A stretch of 64,000 nucleotides of DNA from Lysinibacillus mangiferihumi (GTDB lineage Bacteria > Bacillota > Bacilli > Bacillales_A > Planococcaceae). A program made the position numbers and the translations under genes. This document shows, in pieces, positions 8,715-15,360 of this stretch; the stretch's first letter is position 1, and every line of letters starts with the position of its first letter. Where the stretch lies: positions 1 to 64,000 of the forward strand of contig NZ_PYWM01000019.1 of the NCBI RefSeq assembly GCF_003049665.1. The letters run 5' to 3'. The notes beneath the pieces were generated by a model. That model saw nothing but the letters and a program-made list of their open reading frames with translations. It was not told the origin of the DNA and ran no database searches.

Positions 8715-9278
8715 TTGGAGAAATCTAAGAAAAAGGAATTATTAGACTGGATTAAGTCTATTGCTGTAGCATTTGTGTTTGTTATTGCTATGAGAACGTT
8801 TATTTTTTCACCAATTTTAGTAGATGGTGCTTCAATGATGCCAACATATGAAGATGGAGACAGAGTTATAGTTAATAAAATTAGTAAGCAAATTTTTGGT
8901 ATAGAAAGATTCGACGTTATAGTATTTGAAGCTCCTACTGGTGAGAATTATATTAAACGTGTCTTAGGATTACCTGGAGATCATGTTGCTTATGAGAATG
9001 ACATACTTTATATAAATGGAGAGTCTGTAAAAGAACCATATTTAGACTTGTATAAAGAACAACTGCTAGATAATGGTACATTAACACAGGACTTGACTTT
9101 AGAGTCATTAACAGGTTATACAGAGATACCAGAGGGCTACTTATTTGTTTTAGGAGATAATCGTAGATTTAGCTCTGATACTAGAGATCCTAAGGTAGGA
9201 TTAGTACCATTGGAAAAAGTATTAGGGAAAGCCAACGTTAGATTTTATCCATTTGACAGTGTAGGTATTGTTAAATAA
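8715..9278 (+). CDS. sipT: Type I signal peptidase
   Basis: The protein is 187 aa from TTG 8715, which has AAGGAG nine bases upstream; the in-frame TTG at 8706 touches the RBS and is unlikely. It has one N-terminal transmembrane helix (residues 13-31), then the catalytic Ser in GASMMPT, the general-base Lys in YIKRVLGLPGD, and the box E motif GDNRRFSSDTRDP. It removes signal peptides from secreted preproteins on the outer face of the membrane. It is a SipS/SipT/SipU-type enzyme; the exact paralogue cannot be told, so the symbol is approximate. Confidence 0.85.
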   Translation: MEKSKKKELLDWIKSIAVAFVFVIAMRTFIFSPILVDGASMMPTYEDGDRVIVNKISKQIFGIERFDVIVFEAPTGENYIKRVLGLPGDHVAYENDILYINGESVKEPYLDLYKEQLLDNGTLTQDLTLESLTGYTEIPEGYLFVLGDNRRFSSDTRDPKVGLVPLEKVLGKANVRFYPFDSVGIVK

Positions 9279-9394
9279 TTCGATTCATCAGAGAGCCTAT
9301 AATTACAATAACGGATATTTAGTGTTACAAGGATTTATAAAGTATACAAAACATACCTAATAAACGTTCCAAATCAAAGTTTGGCCGTACACCA

Positions 9395-9436
9395 AAAAGT
9401 CACGAATGTTGTTAAATCAACGTTTGTGACTTTTCT
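9395..9436. terminator. Bidirectional terminator between sip and the phage repressor
   Basis: AAAAGTCACGAATGTTG and CAACGTTTGTGACTTTT arms form a 17-bp stem with a T-rich end on each strand. Confidence 0.8.
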
Positions 9437-9494
9437 TATGCGCATTATTTATTCAGCTTTTTATGCAGAGAGCAATTTGACTGGCTAAGTATTA

Positions 9495-9841
9495 TTAATT
9501 TTCATGTTTTAAAATTTCCCAAATGTCACGTAATCTCTTAACTGCCTCTTCTTTCGAATAAGGAAGTTCTTTGTAAAACTTCTGTAGTTCTGGACTGTTA
9601 GCAAAGGCTTGAAAGTCAAGTCTGCCTCTTCTTGAGGAGCAAGCTTTTGTTTTTCTGTACGACCAAGAAGGTAATCAATTGAAACATCAAAAAAGTCTGC
9701 AAATCTTTCTAAGGTTTCTAAATCAGGTTCACGTATATCATTTTCATAATGGGCATAACGAGCTCGTGATAGTCCTACCGCTTTTGCGATTTCTTCTTGA
9801 GTTCGTTTACCCCTTAAATTTTTCAAATTTTTACCTAACAA
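9495..9841 (-). pseudogene. XRE/CI-type phage repressor, frameshifted in the C-terminal third
   Basis: The N-terminal HTH is intact (TQEEIAKAVGLSRARYAHYE) and is followed by DVSIDYLLGRTEK. After EEAD the frame slips. With one base added near 9613 the reading continues DFQAFANSPELQKFYKELP and then KRLRDIWEILKHEN, ending at 9495. That matches the C-terminus of the second repressor in the window (23030-23395). As read, the tail is 40 aa of nonsense ending at 9509. It is divergent from the Cro-like gene at 9913. Confidence 0.8.
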
Positions 9842-9864
9842 ATGAAATCACTCCATTAAAAGTG

Positions 9865-9894
9865 AATGTATTTATTATAGATACATTTTGTATC
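9865..9894. promoter_or_regulatory. Operator half-sites between divergent repressor and Cro-like genes
   Basis: A perfect 15-bp palindrome, GATACATTTTGTATC (9880-9894), and an ATGTAT/ATACAT pair with 9-bp spacing (9865-9885) share half-sites. They lie in the 62-bp gap between the two divergent HTH genes, as expected for a lysogeny switch. Confidence 0.6.
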
Positions 9895-9912
9895 GATTAG
9901 GAGTTGTTTATT

Positions 9913-10116
9913 TTGCGCAAGGTTCTAATGACAAAAAGGATTGATGCTGGTTATACAAGAAAGGAAGTAGCATCAAACATAGGTTTGTCGGAAATATTTG
10001 TCCGTAAATTGGAAGAAGGAGGTAGAAATCCGTCTATTAAAACTATGCTAAAGTTTCAAGATTTATATGGAGAACCTATAGAGAACTTATTTCCAGATGT
10101 ATTTCGAAAAAGATAG
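9913..10116 (+). CDS. Cro-like XRE-family regulator
   Basis: A 67-aa protein that is a single HTH_3 domain: YTRKEVASNIGLSEIFVRKLE, then GRNPSIKTMLKFQDLYG and PIENLFPDVF. TTG 9913 is preferred because TAGGAG lies nine bases upstream; the in-frame TTG 9904 abuts the RBS. It is the first gene rightward from the operator region and so the Cro equivalent of this remnant. Confidence 0.75.
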   Translation: MRKVLMTKRIDAGYTRKEVASNIGLSEIFVRKLEEGGRNPSIKTMLKFQDLYGEPIENLFPDVFRKR

Positions 10117-10127
10117 GGGGTGATCTT

Positions 10128-10345
10128 TAACGAACATTAAAAAAATATATGGCTAGAACTTGAAATACGTTTTATGAAGAGAGAAAAAGTAGGAAGAAAT
10201 AGCTGATTCTACTGATATTTCTCGTGGTTATTATGCGAATATAGAACGTGGAGAAAAAACGCCTTCTGTTGCGGTTGCTCAAAAAATCTCAGATTATTTA
10301 AAGTTCGATTGGAGTATGTTTTTTAAACACTTTAATAAAAACTAA
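10128..10345 (+). pseudogene. Second XRE regulator, 5' half broken
   Basis: The 3' half reads EIADSTDISRGYYANIERG, then EKTPSVAVAQKISDYLKF and DWSMFFKHFNKN, a clean HTH_3 domain ending at 10345. The expected N-terminus can be seen in pieces in other frames (WLELEIRF, MKRE) but with at least two frame changes and no open start. It is a degraded gene of the phage early region. Confidence 0.7.
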
Positions 10346-10364
10346 AAATTTTTGGGAGGTTGTA

Positions 10365-11173
10365 ATGAGTGAATTGAAAACATTCAATCATCCAATGTTT
10401 GGTGATTTACCAGTAATCATTGTTAATGAAAAAGAATATTTGGGAGCTAATGAGGTAGCTAGTTCATTAGAATATGCAAGGCCTTATAAAGCAATATCGG
10501 ACCATTTTGATTTGGAGGGAGTCCTAACTCAGGACGTTCTTACAAAAGGAGGCATTCAAAAGAAAAAATTCATTACACTAGGAAATGTATCTCGTTAGTA
10601 GCAGCTTCTAAGCAAAGTAAAAATCCAGAAATTCAACAAAAGGCTAAGGTATATGAAAAGTGGATTTTTGATGAGGTTATTCCATCCGTTCGTAAACATG
10701 GTGGTTATATTGCTACCACTGAAGATGATGACGATGTAACGATTATCGCAAAAGCTTTGATATTAGCTCAAAAAACAATTGAAAAAAAGCAAAACGAAAT
10801 ACTTGAGCAAAAACGAATGATTGAAGTACAAAGACCTAAGGTTGTGTATGCAGAAGCTGTCGAAGTATCAAAGGATACAGTACTTGTAAAAGATTTAGCA
10901 ACAGTTTTAAGACAAAAAGGAGTAAATATAGGCGAGGTTAGATTGTTTAGATGGTTGCGTGACAACGGTTATCTATGTAAACAAAGAGGTGATATGTGGA
11001 ATATGCCTACTCAACGTAGTTTAGAGTTGGGTGTAATCGTTGTAAAACATGGGCTTCGAACAGGAAATAATAGGGAGATGAAAAAAATACGCACGCCAAA
11101 GATTACTGGTAAGGGTCAAATTTACTTTGTAAATAAAATTTTAGCTGAACATGGTTTGCTAGTAATTTACTAG
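10365..11173 (+). pseudogene. Phage antirepressor (BRO-N plus KilAC/ANT), frameshifted
   Basis: The first frame (10365-10598) has a good RBS (TGGGAGG) and reads a BRO-N domain: MFGDLPVIIVNEKEYLGANE, then ARPYKAISDHF and KKKFITLGNVSR. Adding one base at about 10596 continues as LVAASKQSKNPEIQQKAK, WIFDEVIPSVRKHGGYI, and then the KilAC domain (VLVKDLATVLRQKG, LFRWLRDNGYLC). The damage is one missing T. Antirepressors of this type inactivate phage repressors during induction. An internal start near 10757 could still make the KilAC half. Confidence 0.85.
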
Positions 11174-11186
11174 AGGAGGTTTTTGA

Positions 11187-11855
11187 ATGAGTTCAAAGAG
11201 TCATTTAAAAGTAATAGATGGAATTAAAAAAGAAAAACCCGATTATTACGTGCTATATTCAAAAATATTTATTAATGAACTTCAAAAAGCTAGTGACAAG
11301 TACAAAACTGCTGCAGAATATGATAAAGATACACTCAAAAAGTTAATATGGTCAGGTGTTAAAATGATTATTGCCTCTGAATCGAGAAGTAATAATAAAG
11401 AGGGGCTAGAAAGTAAGTTTTCGCTAGTAACTTTTATCAATTCATTGTTGGCTTTATTAACTCCAAGAGAATTTCAAAACATTTTTCCAATAAATAAGGT
11501 TTACTATGCGGAAGAGGATTACTGGAAAGATTATTTTTATACTCGTAGATATATCGAGTGTTTTGGTGAGGATAAAGTGATTGGTGAAGAAATTGATGAG
11601 TTTCTTTGGGAATATCAAAATTGGACAATCAGTCATTATATGTTAGAAATGATGGGGATTGCGAGTGATTTACGTAAATTAGAAACGGGTAAGAGTTTTA
11701 TGGAAGAATTTATAGAAGAGCAGGGACTACCATCATACACAATGCATGACGGGGTTGGTGGCAAACAATATATTAAGAACAGTCAAACAGGTGAAGTAAC
11801 GAAGGTTAAGAAACCTAGACCACGTTATTTAAGGGTTGTTGAAAATGAAAAATAA
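11187..11855 (+). CDS. Phage early-region protein of unknown function
   Basis: A 222-aa soluble, acidic protein with a strong RBS (AGAGGAGG), 13 bases after the antirepressor. It is mostly alpha-helical in composition, has no TM segment, and contains a Trp/Tyr-rich centre (EDYWKDYFYTRRYIE). The basic tail (KVKKPRPRYLRVV) could bind nucleic acid. No family is recognised. The operon position suggests an early phage function. Confidence 0.6.
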   Translation: MSSKSHLKVIDGIKKEKPDYYVLYSKIFINELQKASDKYKTAAEYDKDTLKKLIWSGVKMIIASESRSNNKEGLESKFSLVTFINSLLALLTPREFQNIFPINKVYYAEEDYWKDYFYTRRYIECFGEDKVIGEEIDEFLWEYQNWTISHYMLEMMGIASDLRKLETGKSFMEEFIEEQGLPSYTMHDGVGGKQYIKNSQTGEVTKVKKPRPRYLRVVENEK

Positions 11856-11902
11856 AAAACCACATCTCAAGTTGGCGCTTGAAATGCGGTACTAAATATG
11901 AG

Positions 11903-11969
11903 TGACATCCACTCTAAACATTTTTCATTATAATAATAACCGAAAATGTTATTAATTAAAAGTGGATGT
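11903..11969. promoter_or_regulatory. Nested inverted repeats ahead of a short translated leader
   Basis: ACATCCACT (about 11905) pairs with AGTGGATGT (11961), and inside it AACATTTTT pairs with GAAAATGTT, giving a long interrupted stem that ends a few bases before a very strong RBS (AAGGAGGG). It could be an RNA structure controlling the downstream leader, or operator half-sites. Confidence 0.4.
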
Positions 11970-11989
11970 TACTCCAAGGAGGGAGCATC

Positions 11990-12025
11990 GTGCAAATACC
12001 AAGTGAAAGTGTTTACAAGCCATGA
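11990..12025 (+). CDS. 11-aa leader peptide overlapping the next gene
   Basis: GTG 11990 follows AAGGAGGG by six bases and encodes MQIPSESVYKP. Its TGA overlaps the ATG of the next gene as ATGA (12022-12025). The next gene has no RBS of its own, so its translation is probably coupled to this leader. Confidence 0.5.
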   Translation: MQIPSESVYKP

Positions 12026-12276
12026 TCCAATATTCAGAGTTTTATAATCTTACACCGCCACTATCAAATGATTTTAACGATTGGTGCAAAAGTGTGGTGA
12101 ATGAAGTGGGTGATAGAGAAATACACCTACTTTATTTGGCGGTGAATGCTGCATTAAATAAAGGTCTTTGTTGTCAAAAGTTAATGACTATAATGTTTTA
12201 CGAACTTCAAAGACGTAAATCGGAAATAGAATTTTACGTAAATTATGTAAACGCATTATCACAAATTAAGACCTGA
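12022..12276 (+). CDS. Small phage protein, translationally coupled
   Basis: An 84-aa protein, helical, with two vicinal Cys (LCCQK) and no TM segment. The only RBS in the area serves the 11-aa leader whose stop overlaps this start. It resembles small hypothetical phage proteins but no family is recognised. A terminator follows. Confidence 0.55.
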   Translation: MIQYSEFYNLTPPLSNDFNDWCKSVVNEVGDREIHLLYLAVNAALNKGLCCQKLMTIMFYELQRRKSEIEFYVNYVNALSQIKT

Positions 12277-12294
12277 ATTGTAAAAGCCATAAAT

Positions 12295-12320
12295 AAGGGT
12301 GATATCTATCACCCTTTTAC
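12295..12320 (+). terminator. Terminator ending the early phage block
   Basis: AAGGGTGATA and TATCACCCTT arms, then TTTAC. Confidence 0.8.
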
Positions 12321-12489
12321 TTCTTTACTCAGTAATGAAGCACTGTGGGGAATTTGAATTTCACCTATAATAGAATATAAACATTGAAGAAAGATAAAAA
12401 ATTTAAAAAAATACAATTTCTTGTAACGAAAATCGTTCTAAATCTATATATAAGTATCCCAGTTAATATTTAAGGAAAGGAGGGGGCAG

Positions 12490-12999
12490 GTGGAGGATTT
12501 AAGTAGAATATATCAATCTTATGCAGATGAAGTAAAACGGTTTCTTATTTGTTTAACTTCGAATGTAGATTTAGCTGAAGAATTAACACAAGAAACGTTT
12601 TATCAAGCAGTTAAGTCAATCCATCGTTACAATGGAGAATGCAAAATATCTGTCTGGTTATGCCAAATTGCCAAACACAGCTATTATAACTACTTAAAAA
12701 AAGCGAAGAACATTGATAATACCAGTTTAGAAAATATTATGCTAATGGGATCAGAAATCCCCTCAAACAAAGATTTACCAGATGTTGCGATTATAAAACG
12801 CAGTACACTAATATCGCTACATAAAGAAATTCATCGCTTACAAGAGCCTTATCGAGAAATCTTTTTACTTAGAACATCGATTCAACTTAGCTTTAAAGAA
12901 ATTGGTGAGATATTTGATAAAAGTGAAAACTGGGCAAGAGTGACCTATTATCGTGCGAAATTAAAACTATCAGAAAGGATTGATCCCCATGAATTGTAA
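12490..12999 (+). CDS. ECF-type RNA polymerase sigma factor
   Basis: A 169-aa protein, GTG start with AGGAGGGG nearby. Sigma region 2 is at residues 5-70 (VKRFLICLTSNVDLAEELTQ, then ETFYQAVKSI and SVWLCQIAKHSYYNYLKK). Sigma region 4 is at 112-160 (EIHRLQEPYREIFLLR and FKEIGEIFDKSENWARV). It is directly coupled to a zinc-finger anti-sigma gene (start overlaps the stop), a standard ECF sigma/anti-sigma operon. It lies inside a phage remnant, so it is either a passenger or a chromosomal insertion between phage pieces. Confidence 0.9.
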   Translation: MEDLSRIYQSYADEVKRFLICLTSNVDLAEELTQETFYQAVKSIHRYNGECKISVWLCQIAKHSYYNYLKKAKNIDNTSLENIMLMGSEIPSNKDLPDVAIIKRSTLISLHKEIHRLQEPYREIFLLRTSIQLSFKEIGEIFDKSENWARVTYYRAKLKLSERIDPHEL

Positions 13000-13603
13000 T
13001 ATTATTAAAGATTTATTGCCATCTTATATTGATGAAATATGTAGTGAAGAGACTGCTAAAGCTGTTGAAAAACATATAGAACACTGTGAAGAGTGTCAAC
13101 GATCCCTTCAAATGATGAAGCAGTCAGCCAATAGTATTCAAATAACGACAAACGAAGTAGCAGTAGCAAAAGAGCCTTTTAGACGAATTAATAAAAAGCG
13201 ACGTATTCAAGTGCTTCTAGCGGTTGTGTTAACATTTATGATGACAATAATAGGAGCATGGATCATACAAGATGTTGGGGCTGTCAATGACATCTTTTTC
13301 CCAGATGAATGGGGATTTGCAACTGTAACTGATGATACGGCGGAAATGTGGGAGGGTGTAAAGTTTAATGATCAAAACTATATAATATTTGATAGTATTT
13401 TTTGGAGAAAAGAAATCGTTAATCATGCAAATAATGAAAAGAACGTTTTATTAAGAGTAAAAGATGAGAATGACAATATAGTCATTGATGAAGTTCAAGT
13501 ACCTGCTGGAACAAGTGTGAAATTAGAAGGCCTGAAAAGAAATAAAAAATATTATATTGAAATCAAAGCATCACAAGGTAGATTTACTATCAATGCGATA
13601 TGA
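12989..13603 (+). CDS. Anti-sigma factor with N-terminal zinc finger and one TM helix
   Basis: 204 aa from ATG 12989, overlapping the sigma gene by 11 bp. The N-terminus has the ZAS/zf-HC2 motif: H in VEKHIEHCEECQ with an upstream Cys (MNCNIIKDLLPSYID). One TM helix is at about residues 70-92 (VLLAVVLTFMMTIIGAWII), then a 110-aa extracytoplasmic domain. It should hold the ECF sigma factor at the membrane and release it on an outside signal. The outer domain matches no family I know. Confidence 0.85.
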   Translation: MNCNIIKDLLPSYIDEICSEETAKAVEKHIEHCEECQRSLQMMKQSANSIQITTNEVAVAKEPFRRINKKRRIQVLLAVVLTFMMTIIGAWIIQDVGAVNDIFFPDEWGFATVTDDTAEMWEGVKFNDQNYIIFDSIFWRKEIVNHANNEKNVLLRVKDENDNIVIDEVQVPAGTSVKLEGLKRNKKYYIEIKASQGRFTINAI

Positions 13604-13742
13604 GAACAAAAATAGTCATATATATCGGAGTATTATTCAATATTATGGCACGCTTGTTGAATAAGCACTGCTGTTCTTCTATAACTTAGGGGGACTTTAG
13701 TTCAATAATGTTCATCTAATTTAAAAAATCTTTTATAAGCTT

Positions 13743-13776
13743 AAAAAGCCATTCATGCTGAGTGGCTTTTTATTTT
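13743..13776 (+). terminator. Terminator downstream of the sigma/anti-sigma operon
   Basis: AAAAAGCCA and (A)GTGGCTTTTT arms, then TATTTTG. Nothing coding is seen between 13604 and 13742. Confidence 0.8.
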
Positions 13777-13871
13777 GTCTTTCTTCTCGCAGACGCTATA
13801 AAGAACGGGGAAAAAACTACTATCGAACAGTTTAGGGATTCCATCCAATAACTAAATTGGGCAAGGACGAC

Positions 13872-14210
13872 ATGATGAACAACAATCCATTATATTTAAA
13901 AACTTTTTTGCCTTTAGCTATTCAATTGTTTGCTGATGGTGGTGAAGGAAATCCTTCAGGGGATCATCCACCACAAGGAGATGGCGGAAACGGACAAGGG
14001 GCTAGATTGACACTTGAATTGGTTCAATCATTTCTAAACGACAATGATGAGGGTAAGAAATGGTTACAGTCATTTGCTGATACGCGTGTGACTGAAGCGA
14101 TTAAAACGTATGAAACGAAAACTCTTCCAAAGAAACTAGAAGAGGAAATTACAAAACGTTACCCACCAGAAACAGAGGAAGCGAAACAGTTATGTGAACG
14201 GATCGTTTAA
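13872..14210 (+). pseudogene. Phage capsid scaffold protein (DUF4355-like), truncated
   Basis: The N-terminus (LPLAIQLFADGGEGNPSGDH) and the middle (EEITKRYPPETEEAKQL) match the start of phage minor capsid/scaffold proteins, which are normally about 180-220 aa. This one ends at about 113 aa by running into the right-end fragment described next. The junction is at about 14195-14205, so a deletion joined the scaffold gene to the phage right end and removed all genes between. Confidence 0.7.
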
Positions 14211-14251
14211 TTGGTTTATACATTACCATTCAACAAAGACGTGGTAAGTAA
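14204..14251 (+). pseudogene. C-terminal tag of a phage right-end gene
   Basis: In the frame beside the scaffold relic, RLIGLYITIQQRRGK and a stop are read. Nearly the same peptide (HLIGLYITIQQMSNK) closes the gene fragment at 42109-42284. Both are followed by a terminator and lie about 0.5-0.7 kb before an att repeat, so this marks the right end of an older prophage. Confidence 0.65.
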
Positions 14252-14258
14252 ACCGAAT

Positions 14259-14300
14259 ACCAGGTGCTCAGAAAAAAAATGAGTGCCTGGTTTTTTCTTT
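14259..14300 (+). terminator. Terminator at the right end of the first prophage remnant
   Basis: ACCAGGTGCTCA and TGAGTGCCTGGT arms form a perfect 12-bp stem followed by TTTTTTCTTTT. Confidence 0.9.
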
Positions 14301-14353
14301 TGTTTTTAATTATACTGTAACAAAATAGACAGTCATAGGGAGTGAATGAATCA

Positions 14354-14833
14354 ATGGTGAAAGCATTAAATTGTCCCAACTGTGCTGCTACATTTAATCC
14401 AATGGAAAATATTTGTGAGTACTGTGGAAGTTATATTATTACTTCGAAGGCGAAACAACTGACTTATGATTTAGATGTTTTCAAACCTACCTATAAAAAA
14501 ATCTTTTTTCATGAGATTGAAATGAAGAAAGATGAATTACCAATACGCTCAGGTTTTGCAAATATCTACTACAGTATAATGCGTTCAGATGGCGGTCGGC
14601 TGTTATTAACAAACCAACGACTGATTTTTTGTGCACATGCTTTAAATATAAATCCTAATTTATATTGGGAGTTGAGTTTAAATGATATCAATCGAGCTAA
14701 TCTTGGCTTAAATCTTCTAATATCGCAAAGAATTCAAATTTTTGATAAAGCAGACAAGGAAACAACATTTGTCGTTTATGGCGGGAAAGCTTGGCTACAT
14801 GAAATTGATTGTGCTTTAAAACCAAAAAAATGA
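14354..14833 (+). CDS. Zinc-ribbon plus PH/GRAM-like domain protein
   Basis: About 159 aa from ATG 14354 (RBS AGGGAG; an in-frame GTG at 14342 overlaps the RBS). The N-terminus is a zinc ribbon, CPNCAAT followed by CEYCGSY at residues 6-25. The C-terminal half has the bacterial PH/GRAM pattern (GGRLLLTNQRLIFC, later DINRANLGLN). Such proteins bind membranes or partners; the function is unknown. It lies between the terminator of one prophage end and the att repeat, a usual place for passenger genes. Confidence 0.7.
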   Translation: MVKALNCPNCAATFNPMENICEYCGSYIITSKAKQLTYDLDVFKPTYKKIFFHEIEMKKDELPIRSGFANIYYSIMRSDGGRLLLTNQRLIFCAHALNINPNLYWELSLNDINRANLGLNLLISQRIQIFDKADKETTFVVYGGKAWLHEIDCALKPKK

Positions 14834-14920
14834 ACTAGATTCTGTTGCATACCTACATGCTATTCAATCCCAGTTTTTAGGTGTGTAACAATCCACAACC
14901 AATGCCACTTCGTTACACAA

Positions 14921-15055
14921 AAAAAGTCACATTTCTCCCGAAAACATGTGAATTTGGGCGAAAACAAGTTTTTGTACATTCGTAAGAAACCTTGCTATAA
15001 TGGGCTTTGTGATTACATATGAAAGAGGGTAAAAGCATGAATGCTTACGACGAAT
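14921..15055. repeat. Left copy of 135-bp direct repeat (probable attL)
   Basis: Identical base for base to 42740-42874, offset 27,819. The copy contains the brxA promoter, RBS and first codons (MNAYDE), then diverges from brxA at 15056. Weaker similarity extends upstream to about 14873. It flanks an integrase-bearing element, so it is very probably an attachment-site duplication. Confidence 0.85.
14972..15001 (+). promoter_or_regulatory. Orphan copy of the brxA promoter
   Basis: TTGTAC (14972-14977), an 18-bp spacer and TATAAT (14996-15001) make a good sigma-A promoter. The intact gene it normally serves is at the other repeat (promoter at 42791-42820). Confidence 0.65.
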
Positions 15056-15076
15056 GTATGCGTTCATGCTTTTTCT
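15031..15076 (+). terminator. Hairpin formed across the attL junction
   Basis: AAAAGCATGAA (in the repeat) pairs with TTCATGCTTTT (in element DNA, 15063-15073), and the stem extends inward to 14 bp with a T tail. Transcription from the orphan brxA promoter would stop here. No gene is seen from 15077 to 15360. Confidence 0.6.
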
Positions 15077-15360
15077 ATGTCTTGATATATCAACGTTTAT
15101 AGGGGTTTTTTGAGGTTGGGTTTTTGAAAAAAGTCACGGAAAGTAAACATTTATTCTTAATTTAAATTTATAATTCAAATGAACTATAAATCAAGCACTA
15201 GATATCTCTATTGCTCTATTATAATAAGCGCTACTAAATATTTTTAAAAAAATAAGCAAACATTAAATTTTACGCAATTTTTAATAAAGTTGATTAAAAT
15301 TTAATATATGGTTTAATATTCCTTTAATGTATAATATATTTTAAAAAAGGCGGTTTTGGA

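Noticed and set aside
12422-12450. ECF-type autoregulatory promoter before the sigma gene
   Set aside because: TGTAAC is present, but no CGTC-type -10 lies at the needed 16-17 bp spacing.
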